Source: Ophryocystis elektroscirrha
Lineage: Eukaryota > Apicomplexa > Conoidasida > Neogregarinorida > Ophryocystidae
Direction of reading: 5' to 3'
DNA length: 64,000 bases
Assembly (NCBI GenBank): GCA_030141585.1
Contig: JAQIFP010000002.1
Span: 1-64,000 of the forward strand
Of this stretch, positions 25,901-39,441 are shown one piece after another. The notes under the pieces were generated by a model, which saw nothing but the letters and a program-made list of their open reading frames with translations, was not told the DNA's origin and ran no database searches. Each line of letters starts with the position of its first letter. The stretch's first letter is position 1. The position numbers and the translations under genes were made by a program.

Positions 25901-28900
25901 GCTTAATGACTCTCCTCTTTGATACAATTTATGCCACAAAGAGAAAATTTGCTCAATTGTAATTTCAGCAGTTTCAGATAAATCAATTGAATCGAAAATA
26001 TCTATCCATTTCACATAATCTTTCTCAGAGAACAAATTTTGACAACTTTTAATTGCATTCTTAAAAGATGAATAGTCTTTCATTTTTTTTATGTAAGGTT
26101 TCGATGATTCTACTTGATTTAAGGTTTCCATAAATTGTAAAAAAGCTTTAGATGTACCGCCATCCAAATGATATTTTTTCACATCAGATTTCTATAAAAT
26201 TTGTCAGAAATTTCTTATTTTACCAATATAACGGGAATAAAATGCTGCATAAAACGTTCTATTTGCAAGTCCTCAGTTATCTGACTTTCATTAAATTTCT
26301 CTAAAAGTTTTGATAAATATGTTTCGGATTCAAGTTTCTTAAATGAACTTTCTAACGCTGACAAAATGTCATTATCCAATAAGATGTCAAAATATTGCGA
26401 AGCGCAGCACAGTTGAACCTATCAAATGCAAAATATTGTATTCAACTAAGCTATTTTATGTAATTTGATTGTAAATTTAAAAAACTTACAAAAGATTCAT
26501 ACACTGACAAGTCCATTTCAGAATCTTTGAGTTGTAAAATTTGAGAAGCCAAGTTGCGTAAAACATCCGAAGTAGTGTTGACATCAAAAGAATTAATCTT
26601 ATTTCCGTAAGCTTTAATTATATCGTTCAGATTATCAGAAGAGTTCATAATTAGTATATTTCCAAGAAGAAGAAGATTCGAAATACGCTCAAGTCTTGTT
26701 TCTTTATTAATTAAGCTGCAGAATAAAGAAGAAGCGCTAGAAGAAATATTTGGTAAAAACTTATGGTTTTTTAGACTTATTTCCAAAATGTTAAAAATTG
26801 AATCTTTCACATTTTCATCATATTTCATTAAACTACAATCAGAAGAAGATGGATCTTGAATTAGTTTATTTAAAATTTTAATTATGTTTTGTGTGGCTTC
26901 AATATCAGCTTCAGAAATTAAAAATGAAGCTATTTTACAGAACTCGTTTGTTGAAAAATTTTCAGCATTGATTATTGTACTGCAGATTTCACTATTCAAT
27001 CCTTCAACTAACATTTCTGTATACGTTTTTATCAATGTTTTTTGTGATTTAGTAAGTGCTTTTATATCATATGTTTGGATTTGAGATCGCATTTGATTTA
27101 ACATTCTAACATATAAAGACGAATACACCTCATCAGACTGATCTATGTACTTGAAAGATTTTTTTAATAAATCTCCAGTGCAAATCAGAGCCTCTGACTG
27201 TGTTATCAAGTTAGACGAGTTGTTCAAATATTTAGTCAGCAGAGATAGATTTTTTTGCATATTTGAAACGTTCAATTTATCACTATTTATATAAGTAGAC
27301 AACGTTGAGCAACATGATTGATATAATTCTGCGTCTTTTTCAATGTCTAAACCGATGATTTTACTGCATAAACTACTGATCAAATCGTCAAAAATAGATG
27401 AACCTAATACTCCGACTGTAGTATTGATTAATTCATTATCACTAGGGTGGAGCTCCAGAAACCTGTGCAGAATAAATTCGATCTGAGCTTGTGAATGACA
27501 AGATGTAGACGAAGAATATTTTTTTACACGATCAGCAAGAGTACCCGTGAGTTTACAAAACCCTAAATCCTCTGAAAAGTTTTCGATATTATTATAAACT
27601 ATGTCAAATATATCTGATAAATGTAATTCTTCTGTTTTTATAAAATCAGGGCTTGAAAAAAATATTATTAGCTTTTGCAAGTTTTTAGCTACTGTCAGAG
27701 ATTTATGGAAATGATTTTTCACAGCTATTTTGAGATTATCTAGTAAATTTATATCTACTAGAAACTCAATAACATTTTTGCTATAATCAATCGTGATTTC
27801 AAGTAAAACTTCGGTAGCGTGTTCCAAGATAATGAAATCCTCTGAAATCAAATAAGCTACAATGTTTTTCAGGAATAACTTATAGTGCTCATGCAGTAAT
27901 AAATCATCAAAACGAATTTTGGATAAAAACAAAGTTAAGAACTTATATGATTCATACGTTGATACACTTAACAGGTTGTGTAAAAAGCAAAGATTATTTA
28001 TAACATTGGTTTTATTAATCAGGGAAGAGATATGTATCCTATTTTTAGACAAAAAACAATCAATTACATTAGATGCATTATTAATTAATGGTAAAAAAGA
28101 GTCAACATCAGTTTCTTGTGAAGAAAGCTTGGACATAATTTTTAGCAATTTCAGCCATTTTAAATTTTTTATTCCAATACGACAACCATTTTGAGTTGAT
28201 GTCAGTTGTTTAATCAACTCAATGGAGAAGTTTAAAGCTTTCAATGAACTTTGATCTAATTTTGAAGATATGTATAAATCCCCCAGAATAGATATAGTTT
28301 CAAATATAGAATCAATCAAATTCTCCTTACTACTCAGTTTCGTTACATTCTTATATAGTTTGCATTTACTTATACCCATTACTGACTGAGAAATTGTTTC
28401 AATATTTTTGAGACGCAGAGAATGCTGTAATATATGCAATAAATCGTATAACTCTTTATCTGCGTCCGAATCCGTGATTAGCACAGACTCGATAATTTCA
28501 AGGTTTTGTTTCAGTTTTATTGAAGCATAATTCATTTTTCTAGTTGATAAAACTAACTCGGTCACTCTGTAATGTTCTAATACTGTTGAAGAATTATTAT
28601 CATTTTTAACATAAGTTGCCAAGAGTTCGAAGCCTGTTTCTAAAAATTCGGGAAATGTTATCATTCGTAACATAAAATCAATTATAGTTTTCAGTGCATC
28701 TATTTTGATGAAAGCTTTCCAATAATTTGTTGTTTTTACCAAACAATATACAGTTTTTATTGTATTAGATAAAATATATCTTCTATCGTTGTATCGACGC
28801 ATTATTTTTAAGCAGTCTGACGTCATATTTGAAAAGTCTTCAGACTCGATAGTGTTTAAAGCAACAACTATAGCTGATATTGAATTGAGTAAATCCAGAA

Positions 28901-31293
28901 GATTATTATCATTTGTTGATTGTTGATCTATAATCATTTTAAGTTTCGGATCACTTGCAAGTTTGGTGAAAAATGTTGCAACTGCCACTGCCTTATCTAG
29001 ATCAGCTATGACAAGTGTTTGTAACAATTTAATACATTGTTTTGTAAATTCTTTCCTGTGAGGAAATTCATTTATATAAACACCTATAGTTAAAATTCTT
29101 TTTATGCTTTCAATTGTTTTTTGGGATGATATCATGTCTCGGGCTTGATGATTTTGAGAAAAATAGTATATAGGCAATAAACGTTTTTTAGCCACCGAAA
29201 CATCAAAATTTATTTCCAATTTTGTAAACTGAGTTAGAAAATAGTCTAATTCCGGTTTGCTTGTAATATTTTTTAAGTATTTTGAGCAGTTTGATTTGAT
29301 GTTTTGTAGATTCTCATAATTATAGAGAAATTCCAAAATTAAAAGCGTTATTTTAGCTTCAGATAATAATTTTAAAGAAGTTTGTTTCATGGATATTCTT
29401 TGAAAAAATTCTGTTAATAACTCTATTACATCTCTGTCTTTTTTGAATCGATTTGCAATGTTTGCTATTTGAAATAAAATAATTCTCTCAGTTGCACACT
29501 CCACGTTTTCTGACAATTTTATTAATATATTAAGAGTTATTGCTATATGAGTTGACAAAAGACTCGAGTTCTTAATAATGTGCAAAATGATAGGAACGAT
29601 ATTAGGCTCAAAAATATGTACCGAAACTTCATTTGATGTTAAAACATCACAAAAAAAAATGAGTATATTATTTAATAAAGCATCAGGAAGTTCTGTACTA
29701 GTTTGAATTAAATCTTGGATCTGAAAATATAAAATATATTTTATAATCACCAGAATCTTTATATTGAAACTATTTGCAATTTCTTACAATCTGGATAGAA
29801 TCTGATTCCAAAAAAGCAACTTGAAATTCAGAATGCATTGCGAGAGGAGGAAGTAGATAAGATACTGCTGTAAATACCTTTTTGTTCTTTTGAGATAGTG
29901 TTAAATAGTTTATGACTTTATCAAAAATATTGTGTTCAATCAAAAAGTTCTTTGAATTATTGATTTTTACAACTGAAGCTAATAATTTACAAGCGCCCGA
30001 AAACCCCTTGAATACTGATTCGCTTTCTACGGCTTTAGGTATTAATTCTATGCAGTAATTGCAGTCACATAAGATATAAACCTATTATTGTTTTGCATAG
30101 TATAGGTAAACATCCCATATTTAAAACTTTTTCAGCAAAAGATTGTATATATGACAACGAGGCTAACATTGACAACGCCCTGTAAAAGTTGTAAAACAAA
30201 TTTCATTACTTGTCACGATCGAATTCATCCTTAGAAACATTTTGTAATATGTTTAAAGAGTGTTGCATTTCTTCAGGAGTAATAAGAGCATTCAGTATTG
30301 ATATACCTAACTGAAAAACATAAAATCAAAGTAAATTTACATTTTGAATGTTAAGATTGTGAAAGTCGTTCATTATATGAACTATCAAATCAAACTCTAT
30401 CAATCCACAACGTCCAGAATGAGCTACCAAATCAACGACTGTCAAGCTTTTCTCAACAAAAACAACATGTTCTCTTTTGGAAGGATTGAATTGAGAACAA
30501 GTTTTTAATATCTGGTATATTATAATTTACAATATATCAATTCAAATTCAATCATTTATTATTATATTATTTTATTACATTTTTTATTATCAATATACCT
30601 TGTCTATTCCATCACAAGTTACAAGACAGTCAATTGCATCACTATTGTGCTCAATGCAGCTTTTTATTATAGATATGGCATTGTGTTTTATATCGTAAGA
30701 AGAACTTTCCTCTAAAAATGTAAGGTTAGGTTGAATTATTTTCTGTATGGATAATATAACGTACATATTATACCTCAGTATTCAATACGAACTTCATTTG
30801 TAATAAAAGTTTGATAATATCTAGTAGTATCTTTTGTAATTTCTCTGTTTGAAAAACTTGTAAACAAGTAAATAATGTAGTTTTGAAAGTTTCCACATCA
30901 ATAACGGTGATAATCTCAAAGTTTTTTTGAATTAGTAAAACTTGACATATACCGTGTATAACTATTCAAACACTAATACATCCCAAAATTGAATACCTTG
31001 TAAAGCAAGATAAACTGACACTTCGTCAGAATAGTCTTTAGAGATCACTTTGCACAATAAATGTATGCCATCATTTTTGAAAATATATAAATTATTTTCT
31101 CTGATGAGATATTTGAACTGTGAATTTTACTCAAAGCATGAATTTGAAGAGCTACAATAATCTGAAAGAGCTATCAAACTGAATGTCATCATCCTCTTGA
31201 AATTTATATGTTTTTTAAGCTGATTGAGCGTTTCTTTAACTCTCGGATCTGGAGAAAAAGTTTTATTTACGTTTGGTATGACTGTATTGGACA
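22953..31293 (-). CDS. Giant armadillo/HEAT-repeat protein
   Basis: A single multi-exon gene of about 8.3 kb. The N-terminus MSNTVIPNVNKTFSPDPRVK lies at 31293, followed by several small exons over 29.8-31.3 kb. Two very large exons (29720-26490 and 26191-23533) are joined by one of about 195 nt (26418-26224); short exons end at STWREAAVYNL at 22953. The protein is roughly 2,400-2,500 residues of amphipathic helices with no TM, and many ~42-residue units in the C-terminal half carry the Asn-Leu/Cys armadillo pattern (LINCCLALASTLKEN, TLFKTISNLALYLPNVHEF, ILRALCNLVLENSEYF). Such solenoids bind partner proteins; apicomplexans encode very large armadillo proteins, some in motility or flagellar structures. 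No function is assigned here. Small N-terminal exon borders are not fully resolved. Confidence 0.8.
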
Positions 31294-31734
31294 TAATTAA
31301 TATGTTTTTGAACTAAATTATTCTTTTGAATAATAGGAATTCTATGCAAAAAAAACAATCATGCATTTGGAACAGCTTATTCAAAAATTTCCAGAAATCA
31401 TTAGTCGATTATGTCTAAGTGAACTGCCGAATTTATACAAACAATACAATTTCAAGAAAGGAGTTCATTTTTGGTGAACCACAGTCATTCATATATTTTA
31501 AAATAATTTGATTCAATAATTTTTTCCTATACGATAATAAACATTAATTGATTTAAATAATTAAAAATGAACATTTTTCAACAGATTGGTATCATTATTC
31601 CAAATAAATCATTAAAAAACTTGCTTTGACTTTGCTTTTTTTTTCATCACAATGTGAGATTAGTTAATTAAATATTTGGTTTGAATAGGCATAAAAACTA
31701 CAAAGTATTAGCAATTCTCTAATTTTTGCTTGAA
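31294..31734. other. Gap between RPA2 and armadillo genes
   Basis: About 440 bases between two minus-strand genes; expected to contain the RPA2 3' end and armadillo promoter. A short plus-strand frame (MHLEQLIQKFPEIIS, from 31361) has 38 codons and no recognised match. No other signal was seen. Confidence 0.45.
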
Positions 31735-32639
31735 CTAAATTTCGTTGTCTAATAGTATATCAATATAATTTGGTTCAGTATCGTAGCATAACGCTGCATT
31801 TTTCAATTCTTGAATAGCTTCGTCAATATTTGCTTTGTCTGAAGAAAACTATTCTATAGATTAAAAGAGACCTTTAAAACCAATGTCCATCATTGCATTC
31901 ACTAATTCCTCAACAAGAACGCCTTGAGCATCGTTTCTATATTTCATAAGATATTTCAAAATATAATTTTCGAGTGAATTATTACACCATGCATGTGTTG
32001 AAGGTAATTGAACAGTCTCTAAAGTTGGTTTAGTCATGAAACAATTACCCAAATCGGTTTTTTGAGAATTTGATTGGCATTCTTCATTTTTTACTTTCAA
32101 TTTCATAACATTATTGTCATTCAGAGATAGTATAGACAGTATGCACATAATATCATTATAAAATGCAATTTCTTCTATGTCTGGTTTTCTTATGTGTATA
32201 GCCCTATTTCTTCATTAATGTATAGCAATCTACCGCAAAAAATATGAAGTTGCATCTTGTGTTTTTGAAACAGTTCCAGTGATTTGATAGTATTTAAAAG
32301 TTTTCTTCTCAATTAAAGTGTCAAGTTTTTCTGAAAGCCAAACTTCATGATTACTTTGAAAATCCATTAGCACTTTTAAACGTCCGGTTCCATCTGATAC
32401 CTACAAAAATTTCGAGAAACTTAGAATAACTTCTAAAAAAACATTTCCATCTTTTTTCAACAACGAGTCAGGAATTATCCAAGCAAAAATTGTGAAAGAG
32501 TTATCTAAATTGATTCTGGATTTTAAGATATGTTATTTAATAAAGTTTACATATTTTGTGTAAAACGTTTATGTATCGCATTAATCTTAATCGTTTTGCA
32601 AGAAGGCTCTAGCTTATCTTGAGATTCCATACTTGTCAT
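31735..32639 (-). CDS. RPA2: Replication protein A 32-kDa subunit (RPA2) homologue
   Basis: Start MTSMESQDKLEPSCKTIKI at 32639. An OB-fold follows across short introns: VSDGTGRLKVLMDFQSN, KTFKYYQITGTVSKTQ and HIRKPDIEEIAFYNDIMCIL, matching the order in RPA32. The last part (SLENYILKYLMKYRNDAQGV, LVEELVNAMMDIGFK, IDEAIQELKNAALCYD) is the C-terminal winged helix that binds repair factors. The end is TEPNYIDILLDNEI. RPA2 joins RPA1 and RPA3 to coat single-stranded DNA in replication and repair. N-terminal Ser/Thr phosphorylation region typical of animals is short. RPA3 also lies in this window. Splice borders between the OB strands are approximate. Confidence 0.75.
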
Positions 32640-32932
32640 TAAAAATGTTTTAATTATTCGAACTTTAACTGTATAGCCAGAAGTTAATTTACTTATATGA
32701 ATACGAAGTTCACAGCAAAAAATAACAATACTTACTCAATTGTAATGCTCACTTGAGTATAATTTGAAGGTGATAAAAATTTTGAATCAAGTGTACCCTT
32801 TCAATCAGATTTAAAAAAAAAAATTATTTGAAATATTCTAAATATATTATAAAAAGAATAACATCGCTAATTTAGCAAAATTTAATCAACCCCGTCTACA
32901 ATTTCATTTTTTTCGAAACATACAGAAAAATT

Positions 32933-34583
32933 ATGATTTCCGGATTTTTTCTTTATGTGTTTTCATTGATTATTTTCAAAAGTTCTTGCCAATATATCGA
33001 AATTAAAAACGTGAAGTTGTCTGAGTTAGAAGTAAAATTTGTTCTTGATTTTTTTTCGGCAAGTACTCCATCGAATCCTCCATTTTTGTCAAATAAAAAT
33101 GGATTACCTTTTGGTATTATTCGACCTAGTATCAAGCCAGAGAAACAAATTACTAACAATAAAGAACTGGAATTTTCTGGAAAAACTGAAGTTGTCGTTG
33201 ATTTAGAAGTAAACACTTCCAACAATAAAGGGAATTTACAAAATAAAGAGTTTGTCTTTATCAAATATCATGATTTTGTCAACAACTTTGACACGTTTAA
33301 AAATGCAAAATATTGTAGACACAATTTTATCACAAATAATAATGAAATGAATTTAGATGATATTAATGTTATTAAAAGACTAAGTTTGAACGATTTAAAC
33401 AAACGTCATGTTATAAGTATCGTTGATTCTTGTTCTTTTTTTGTTTTATATTTGAATTGTAATGAAGAAATAATTGAAGATTCAACAAGGATTAACGGTA
33501 TAATTTACTTAAGAAATTATTATGGATTTTTACCCGCAACGGATGTCTCAAACATTCCATTTTATGTTATATTATCATCTACGTACTTGATATCAATATT
33601 AGTTTGGTTAGGAATATCAATAAAATATCGACATCAATTGATATACATGCATCATTCTATAGCTGGATTATTAATTGTATCTTTGTGCCATTCAATAGCA
33701 GCTTACATATATTATAATTACTGGAATATGACGGCGTTGATGGAGACAATTTATTTGGATATTCTTCTTGTGTTTCTACATGTTTTTAAATATATTTACT
33801 TTTTTGTCTTGGTTATTGTAGCCAGTCTTGGATGGGGAATCACAGAACCAATTCTGGATTACAATTCAAAGCAAAATATTGCACTGCTTGTATTATCTTA
33901 CGTTGTTGTAGACGCGACACGGTAAACTGATTTTAACTATTTATAACAAATTTATTAATCTAGCCAGCTGACGGTTATACTTAATCCTGACTATCAAAAA
34001 CCGTTAACTCCATTAATAATTTCTTCGTTGTTTGTCGCTATATTGCACGGTATAATATACTGTTGGGCTTTTACTTCGTTGAAAAAACAAATTATTGTAA
34101 TCAAATTTTTTTGCATACTATAGTTAGACTCTACAAGAAAAGCAGCAGCCTGTCAAACTGAAACTGTTTAAAAATTTTTGGATTGTATTAATTCTTACTA
34201 TCAATTTGTTTATTGTTGCTATAATGTCACAGCTAATTGTCACGGCAGTGGTAATTTGATTTGGTAATATTATTAAATTTAGGATATTTTAAAAGGAGTT
34301 CAATATGAATGGTTTTTCAATGATGTTATCCCTAATTTAGCTTTCACAGCTGTATTATTTTCTATGATGGTTTTATGGATTCCAAACAGATCTTCAAAGT
34401 TGTAAGTTGATTGCAAAAGTTTAATAATTTACTAAAAGTCTCGCATATTCTAGTGAGGTCTCTACTGAAGAGCCCATGGTCAGTTTGTACCCTTCAACAT
34501 ATGGTAAATTCTATGAGCAAGTTGAATTAAAGAATAACGAAAATACTAATATTGGTTTGTCGCCCATTATAGCAGAGATATAA
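32933..34583 (+). CDS. GOST / lung-seven-transmembrane family protein
   Basis: Signal peptide MISGFFLYVFSLIIFKSSCQ, then a ~220-residue lumenal domain with several Cys (YCRHNF, SIVDSCSFFVLYLNC) and the linker GIIYLRNYYGFLPATDVSNI. The 7TM core begins PFYVILSSTYLISILVWLG and includes HSIAGLLIVSLCHSIAAYIY, VASLGWGITEPIL, a TM after the first intron (PLIISSLFVAILHG) and WIVLILTINLFIVAIMSQL, ending in EWFFNDVIPNLAFTAVL and MVLWIPNRSS. This matches GOST proteins (GPR107/GPR108, TMEM87) that sit in the Golgi and aid trafficking. About five short introns follow 33925. The function in this lineage is unknown. Confidence 0.8.
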
Positions 34584-34847
34584 CTAAATGAAATTTTTTT
34601 GATGAAGTTCTATATTTTTCTAATCTATATTATAAAAATTTCGAATTTTTATTATATAAAAGAACCTATAATTATATATTATTTAGAATATCCTTCAAAC
34701 ATTTTCAGATAATATAGTTATTGAATCAAAATAAACTTATAATATTCACATTTAGCATAAGATATCACCTACAAGAATTTTAAGACAACCAAATTGCATT
34801 ACAGCAAAGCTCCTTAATTTTAATTGTGGTTAATATTTCGTTTTTTT

Positions 34848-35909
34848 ATGCATCAATTAAAAATATATAACCAAAGTAAATATTTTACCAATGTGATTAA
34901 AAATATGAAAAGACTTTTTAACTGCTGCTATTTTAATGACGAAATTGAATTTATCAAAAACAAAGAAAAACCCTCAAGCAATCAGCATAAATTTCAAGCA
35001 GCTTGCGAAATATATCGTCATCCTTTATCGTTAAGTTTTGAAAATAATACAGTCTGCTGTGTGGAAAACTTTTTCATTGGTTGTGCTAGCAAAGTTGATT
35101 TTTCAAAAAGAAAATCTCAGGGTTCAAATTACCATTTGAAGCTTTTACAAAATTGCTTAGTGTTAAGTAGAAAAATTCAAAGTGACAGGAAATTTCTAGA
35201 TGAAAAACACCATGTAGCGTATCACATCCTCTGTGTCGCTGCAACTAGTTTAATGTCAGCGGGAAGTGCAACAATATGTATAGCTACAATAAACGAACGC
35301 ACATTACATGTTGCATCTGTGGGTGATACAACTTTACTTATTTATAGATTAGTACCTAATTTATCTGAAAACTTGAATTGTCAACTTTATCAATTGATGA
35401 CCCAAACTTCTACGACATTTTACACTTTCAATATTCCGCACCAAATATGTCGTACAGATAGAAAAAGAATACTAGATGACAAAGAGCTTATTGAAATGAT
35501 AACAAGTTATTGTCAGAAAGAAGAGCATTTTATAGACGTATGGTGAAAAATTCTTATACTGTAATTAGGAAGGAGACATCATATTACTTCTAACTTTCGG
35601 GATAATCAAAATGGTGAGCATTGATGATTTAACATTTCTTATAAACAAATTATGCCGACCTTATATATGCACAAAAAATCAAAATATCACTAAGGTTCCC
35701 ACGATTAATCCCAAAAGTCTTGCTCAGCAACTATGTCTAGTAAGTTCTTCAAAATTAAAATGATGACTTAGTACGCTGCTGAAAAAACTAATTCTTATAT
35801 GCCTCAACAAACACCTTATTCTAAATGGTGGGAAATATGTACAAATGAAAAGTTGCACGGAGGCTGCATAAGCGACACAAGTGCTTTAGTTGCGTATATT
35901 GTTAGATAA
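34848..35909 (+). CDS. PPTC7/PP2C-like protein lacking most metal aspartates
   Basis: First ATG at 34848 (MHQLKIYNQSKYFTNVIKNM). Two introns of about 31 nt, near 35541 and 35740, extend the open frame to a stop at 35909. Conserved PP2C/PPTC7 features are GSATICIATINERTLHVASVGD, FYTFNIPHQICRTDRK, EGDIILLLTFGIIKM and ISDTSALVAYIV. In active enzymes these regions would hold GED, VADG, TDG and a DD pair. Here the GED and VADG sites are NTVCCVEN and IGCASKV, TDG is TFG, and only one Asp of the terminal pair survives (ISD). Metal binding is therefore probably lost. It is best called a likely pseudophosphatase; it may act as a scaffold or regulate a true PP2C. Confidence 0.7.
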
Positions 35910-36016
35910 TTCAAAAAATTCTCATGCGGTTTTATTTGTTGAATTAAAGATTGTCACTTCTAAGTTTTCAGTGTCGGTGTCTCCGAAATATTAAATAAGT
36001 GAGTTTTTGATGATTT

Positions 36017-39000
36017 ATGACATTATTCAATTTTTTTTTTGAGAGCTGGCATCTGCAATTAAGCCAGTTATATTCTAGTAAACAAAAAAGAAAAAAACTT
36101 ATTGAAAGGTTTTTTTATAACTGCTCGTCATTTTTGTACTCTCATTCTATAAAAGTAAAATTTTGATAAACATCTTTAAATATATAATAGAGTATTATTC
36201 TAACCCTGGGAATTTCAACTGCATTAGGTTTTGGTAAATAGAACTTTTTTACGTAACTTATAGGTATCCTTTATTATAATGATCTCAATGTTAATTCTTA
36301 CGAATTACAGTTTTTACAGCCAAAAGTTGCAACAACTCATAGCAAATTTTTTCGTTCCATATTTCATGAATCCCGCGCACGATTCAGTTATGTTATATTA
36401 AATAGGAAAAAAAATTTAAATGTTTTAAATGAAAATTTTATGCGGATTGCAAACCAAATAGATGCTTTAGTGAGAGGGAAAACAGTACACGCCAATTCAG
36501 GTATCAGAATCGCTGCTACACAAAAAAATCCTTTAAACTCAACTAAGTCTGTATACGTTTATGAAGATTTATGCGTCAAACAATCCGATGGGTCATGTTT
36601 AGAAAGTGGAGCTCATTCTTATTTTTTGAAACAAGAAAATATATATCAGGGGTACTTTAAAAATCTGTATTTAATAGATGATTTTCTACTGGATCATAAA
36701 TCCTTTAAAATTAATTTAGTAAACAAAATATTGGGTAACATAAAAACTCACAAGTGTAATCGTCAAATTTCTCAAAATGTCTATAATGACATACGGAGTT
36801 TCTCAAACATTATTAGGAATAAAAAAATATTTCTTGATATTGATAAAAAAAAAATGAATGCAGATTGTTTGGATTATGCTAACGGTAATGTTGAAATTAC
36901 TTATTGTTTGACGATAGCTTTACTGCTCACATATCAATTACACGATTCCCCGCAATTAAAACGTTTAAATGATCAATGGGAATTGCTATTCATAAAAGTT
37001 TTTGAACAATTAAAAGAATGGAATGATATAAAGATTTACTTCAACACAAACCGAAGTTTTGGTAACGTATATTCAAATAATTATGAAAGTAACAGACGAT
37101 GAATTGTTGAAATCATATTTTAGTAATAGTGATGTTATATTTATAGTGTTAAGCTGGACTCTGATTTCTGCATTTATTTTTGTTTCAAATTTTGATTGTA
37201 ATTTATATAGAAATAAGTAGGTCGTTAGGTTTTGAGAATACATTAGAATTTTTGTAGCTTTGAGTGGATTGTTGATAGCTTTTTTGGCAATGATATCAGG
37301 AATAGGTCTTTGTGGATTTTCAAAGGTCACGTTTGTTCCCACCATGATAATTTGCCCTATATTCATTTTATATTCAGTTTACAGCAAAATATTTATCTTA
37401 CTTAACATATACTCTTTAAGTGCGTTGCTCTATAAAAATCCTAAAGAAAGATGCCTTATATGCATTGAAAATTGTGGTTTGTAATTTATATTGTATTTAA
37501 ATAGTATCACAGGGATTCCTATGACTATCACAACACTGATCAATTTAATTTGTTTTATAGTTGGAGCCAACAGTTCTTACCTCTCCATCAAAAATTTTTC
37601 CTTGTGGTGTGCAGCTTGCATATTTTTCAGTTACATTTTTTGTTTCTCTCTATTTTTTCCAATATTATGTCTGGATGCCCAAAGGGAGTCTGATCAATCA
37701 ATATGTTGTTTTCCTAATTCTTTAAAAAAAAGAGAAACTTCAGAGCTTCCCATCATATTACTAGATGAAAGCGGAATTTTAAACAGCAATATCAATAAAT
37801 TCTCTGTATATGAAACAATAAACAATTTGCACATACTGTATAATTACAACATTCTGAATAATCTAACTGCAGACACGTTAGATCCTTGCGGTAATCATCA
37901 TCATAAATAAAACTTATTTGTTTAGGTAACAGCGGAAAATTATGGAGATTGGTTTTTCTCAAAAATTATGATTTGTTCATGAACATATTCATTAAAGTAA
38001 ATTTTTTTTTTTTTATCATATAAAGTAGATTGCAGTTATGTGTCTTTTGCTTGGGCTATCGTGTATTTCCATATATAATCTAATTAATATACAATATGGA
38101 TTTAATTTTTCCGAAATTCTTGAAAGCTCATCATACTTGAAACAATTCGACAATGTTTCGAAAATGTTTTTTAATTTGTACGATGAATCAGTAGAAATAG
38201 GATTTTTCAACCATAATACACCTTGGTGGTCGTTAAACTATATCCGTCATTTAGAACGTTTTGAATCTCATTTACTGAGTGAGAAGCAAATATTTATTGC
38301 AATAGAAAAAAATATTAGAGCATAAATATGTTTCTAAAGTATTAAATCCTTTGAGGTATATCATTGATGATCCTAATTATCATGACCGAATGATTCTTGA
38401 TCAAAAAGATGTCAGTTCTCAAACATAATATTATTTTTGATTACGCTTAGGTCTTTCAAAAAACATTATACCTTGCATTACAAACAAAGTATAAAAGTTT
38501 TCAATTAGATTTTGTTTGGAAAGGGTATAGCTTATATTCTTGGAAGATGACTATCATACCTCATTTGATGAAAAGCAGCGACCAAAAAGCATTGTGGATG
38601 ACACAGATACGGTAAAGATAGAAAAAATTTTTAAATTTCTCTTTAGTAATATTTGCCAAAAGTATTCCTATACTTTCGATTCAAGTGATGAAAAAAAAAC
38701 CACAAGCTTAAAAATTTACCCATTCAATAGTTTTATGTCTTTTTATGAGTCAGAATTCCATATAAATCGCACCATGATAGTTGAATCATTATTATTAGGA
38801 TTAGTCTTAGCGTTTGTAACAATAACAACTCTTCCAAGTTTTAAATGTGGATTCATTACTATCACTACAGTTATCATGATAAATATAAATGTTGTCGGAT
38901 TTTTGAAATACTGGAATTTCAAATTTAACATATTTTCTTTAAATATTCTTTTCCTTTGCATTGGTTTGTCTGCTTATTATTGCTTTTATTTCTCTTATAA

Positions 39001-39265
39001 TTATTGTGAAAGTGTTGCTAAATGCTTAAATTCTCGAATGGTTCAAACTGTTGCATTTACGGGACCGCCTCTATTCAATAATTGTGCAACATCGATACTA
39101 AGTGTTATTTTCCTTGTCTTATCAAAATCTTATGTTTTAAGAATCTTTTTTAAAATGATAATCATGGTAAACAAACTTGAAAATTATGTGAGGTTTCAGG
39201 TCAATTTGTTTGGCTTATTGTATGGAATGCTGTTCTTACCAATAATTTTATCAATTGTCGGTTAA
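36017..39265 (+). CDS. Patched/NPC1-like RND-family membrane protein
   Basis: Start MTLFNFFFESWHLQLSQ, then TM1 (SIILTLGISTALGFG) split by short introns and a large lumenal domain that includes YPLYYNDLNVNSYELQFLQP. The sterol-sensing-like first bundle holds DDELLKSYFSNSDVIF, LSGLLIAFLAMISGIGLCGF, FVPTMIICPIFILYSVYSK and GIPMTITTLINLICFIVGA. A second bundle has VESLLLGLVLAFVTITTL and IFSLNILFLCIGLSAYYCFY, ending LFGLLYGMLFLPIILSIVG. About ten introns of roughly 30-40 nt are needed, and all close in frame where I joined them. Patched/NPC1 relatives move sterols or lipids using membrane acidic residues. Here the GVDD-like motif of TM4 is SVYSK and its TM10 counterpart is SAYY: both acidic sites are lost. 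Confidence 0.8.
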
Positions 39266-39441
39266 CAAAACTATTATAGGGATTTAGCAAACTGCTCATT
39301 ACTTTGTAGATTTTTAGTTTCATTTGTTTAACCTGAATAGATTCACTGAATGCAAACTTTAATTAAATAAATTTTAGTATTTCTTCATCATTATTAAAAC
39401 TTAATCAGTCATATATAAAAATATGATGTAATTTTTGTAGT

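Noticed and set aside
36440..37102. Separate gene starting MRIANQIDAL
   Set aside because: In-frame upstream exons from 36017 supply the first TM helix of the same RND protein.
38540..38640. Acidic frame LEDDYHTSFDEKQRPK as protein sequence
   Set aside because: The alternative frame (GYSLYSWKMTIIPHL...) splices cleanly to the downstream exon and matches the family, so the acidic frame is a shadow.
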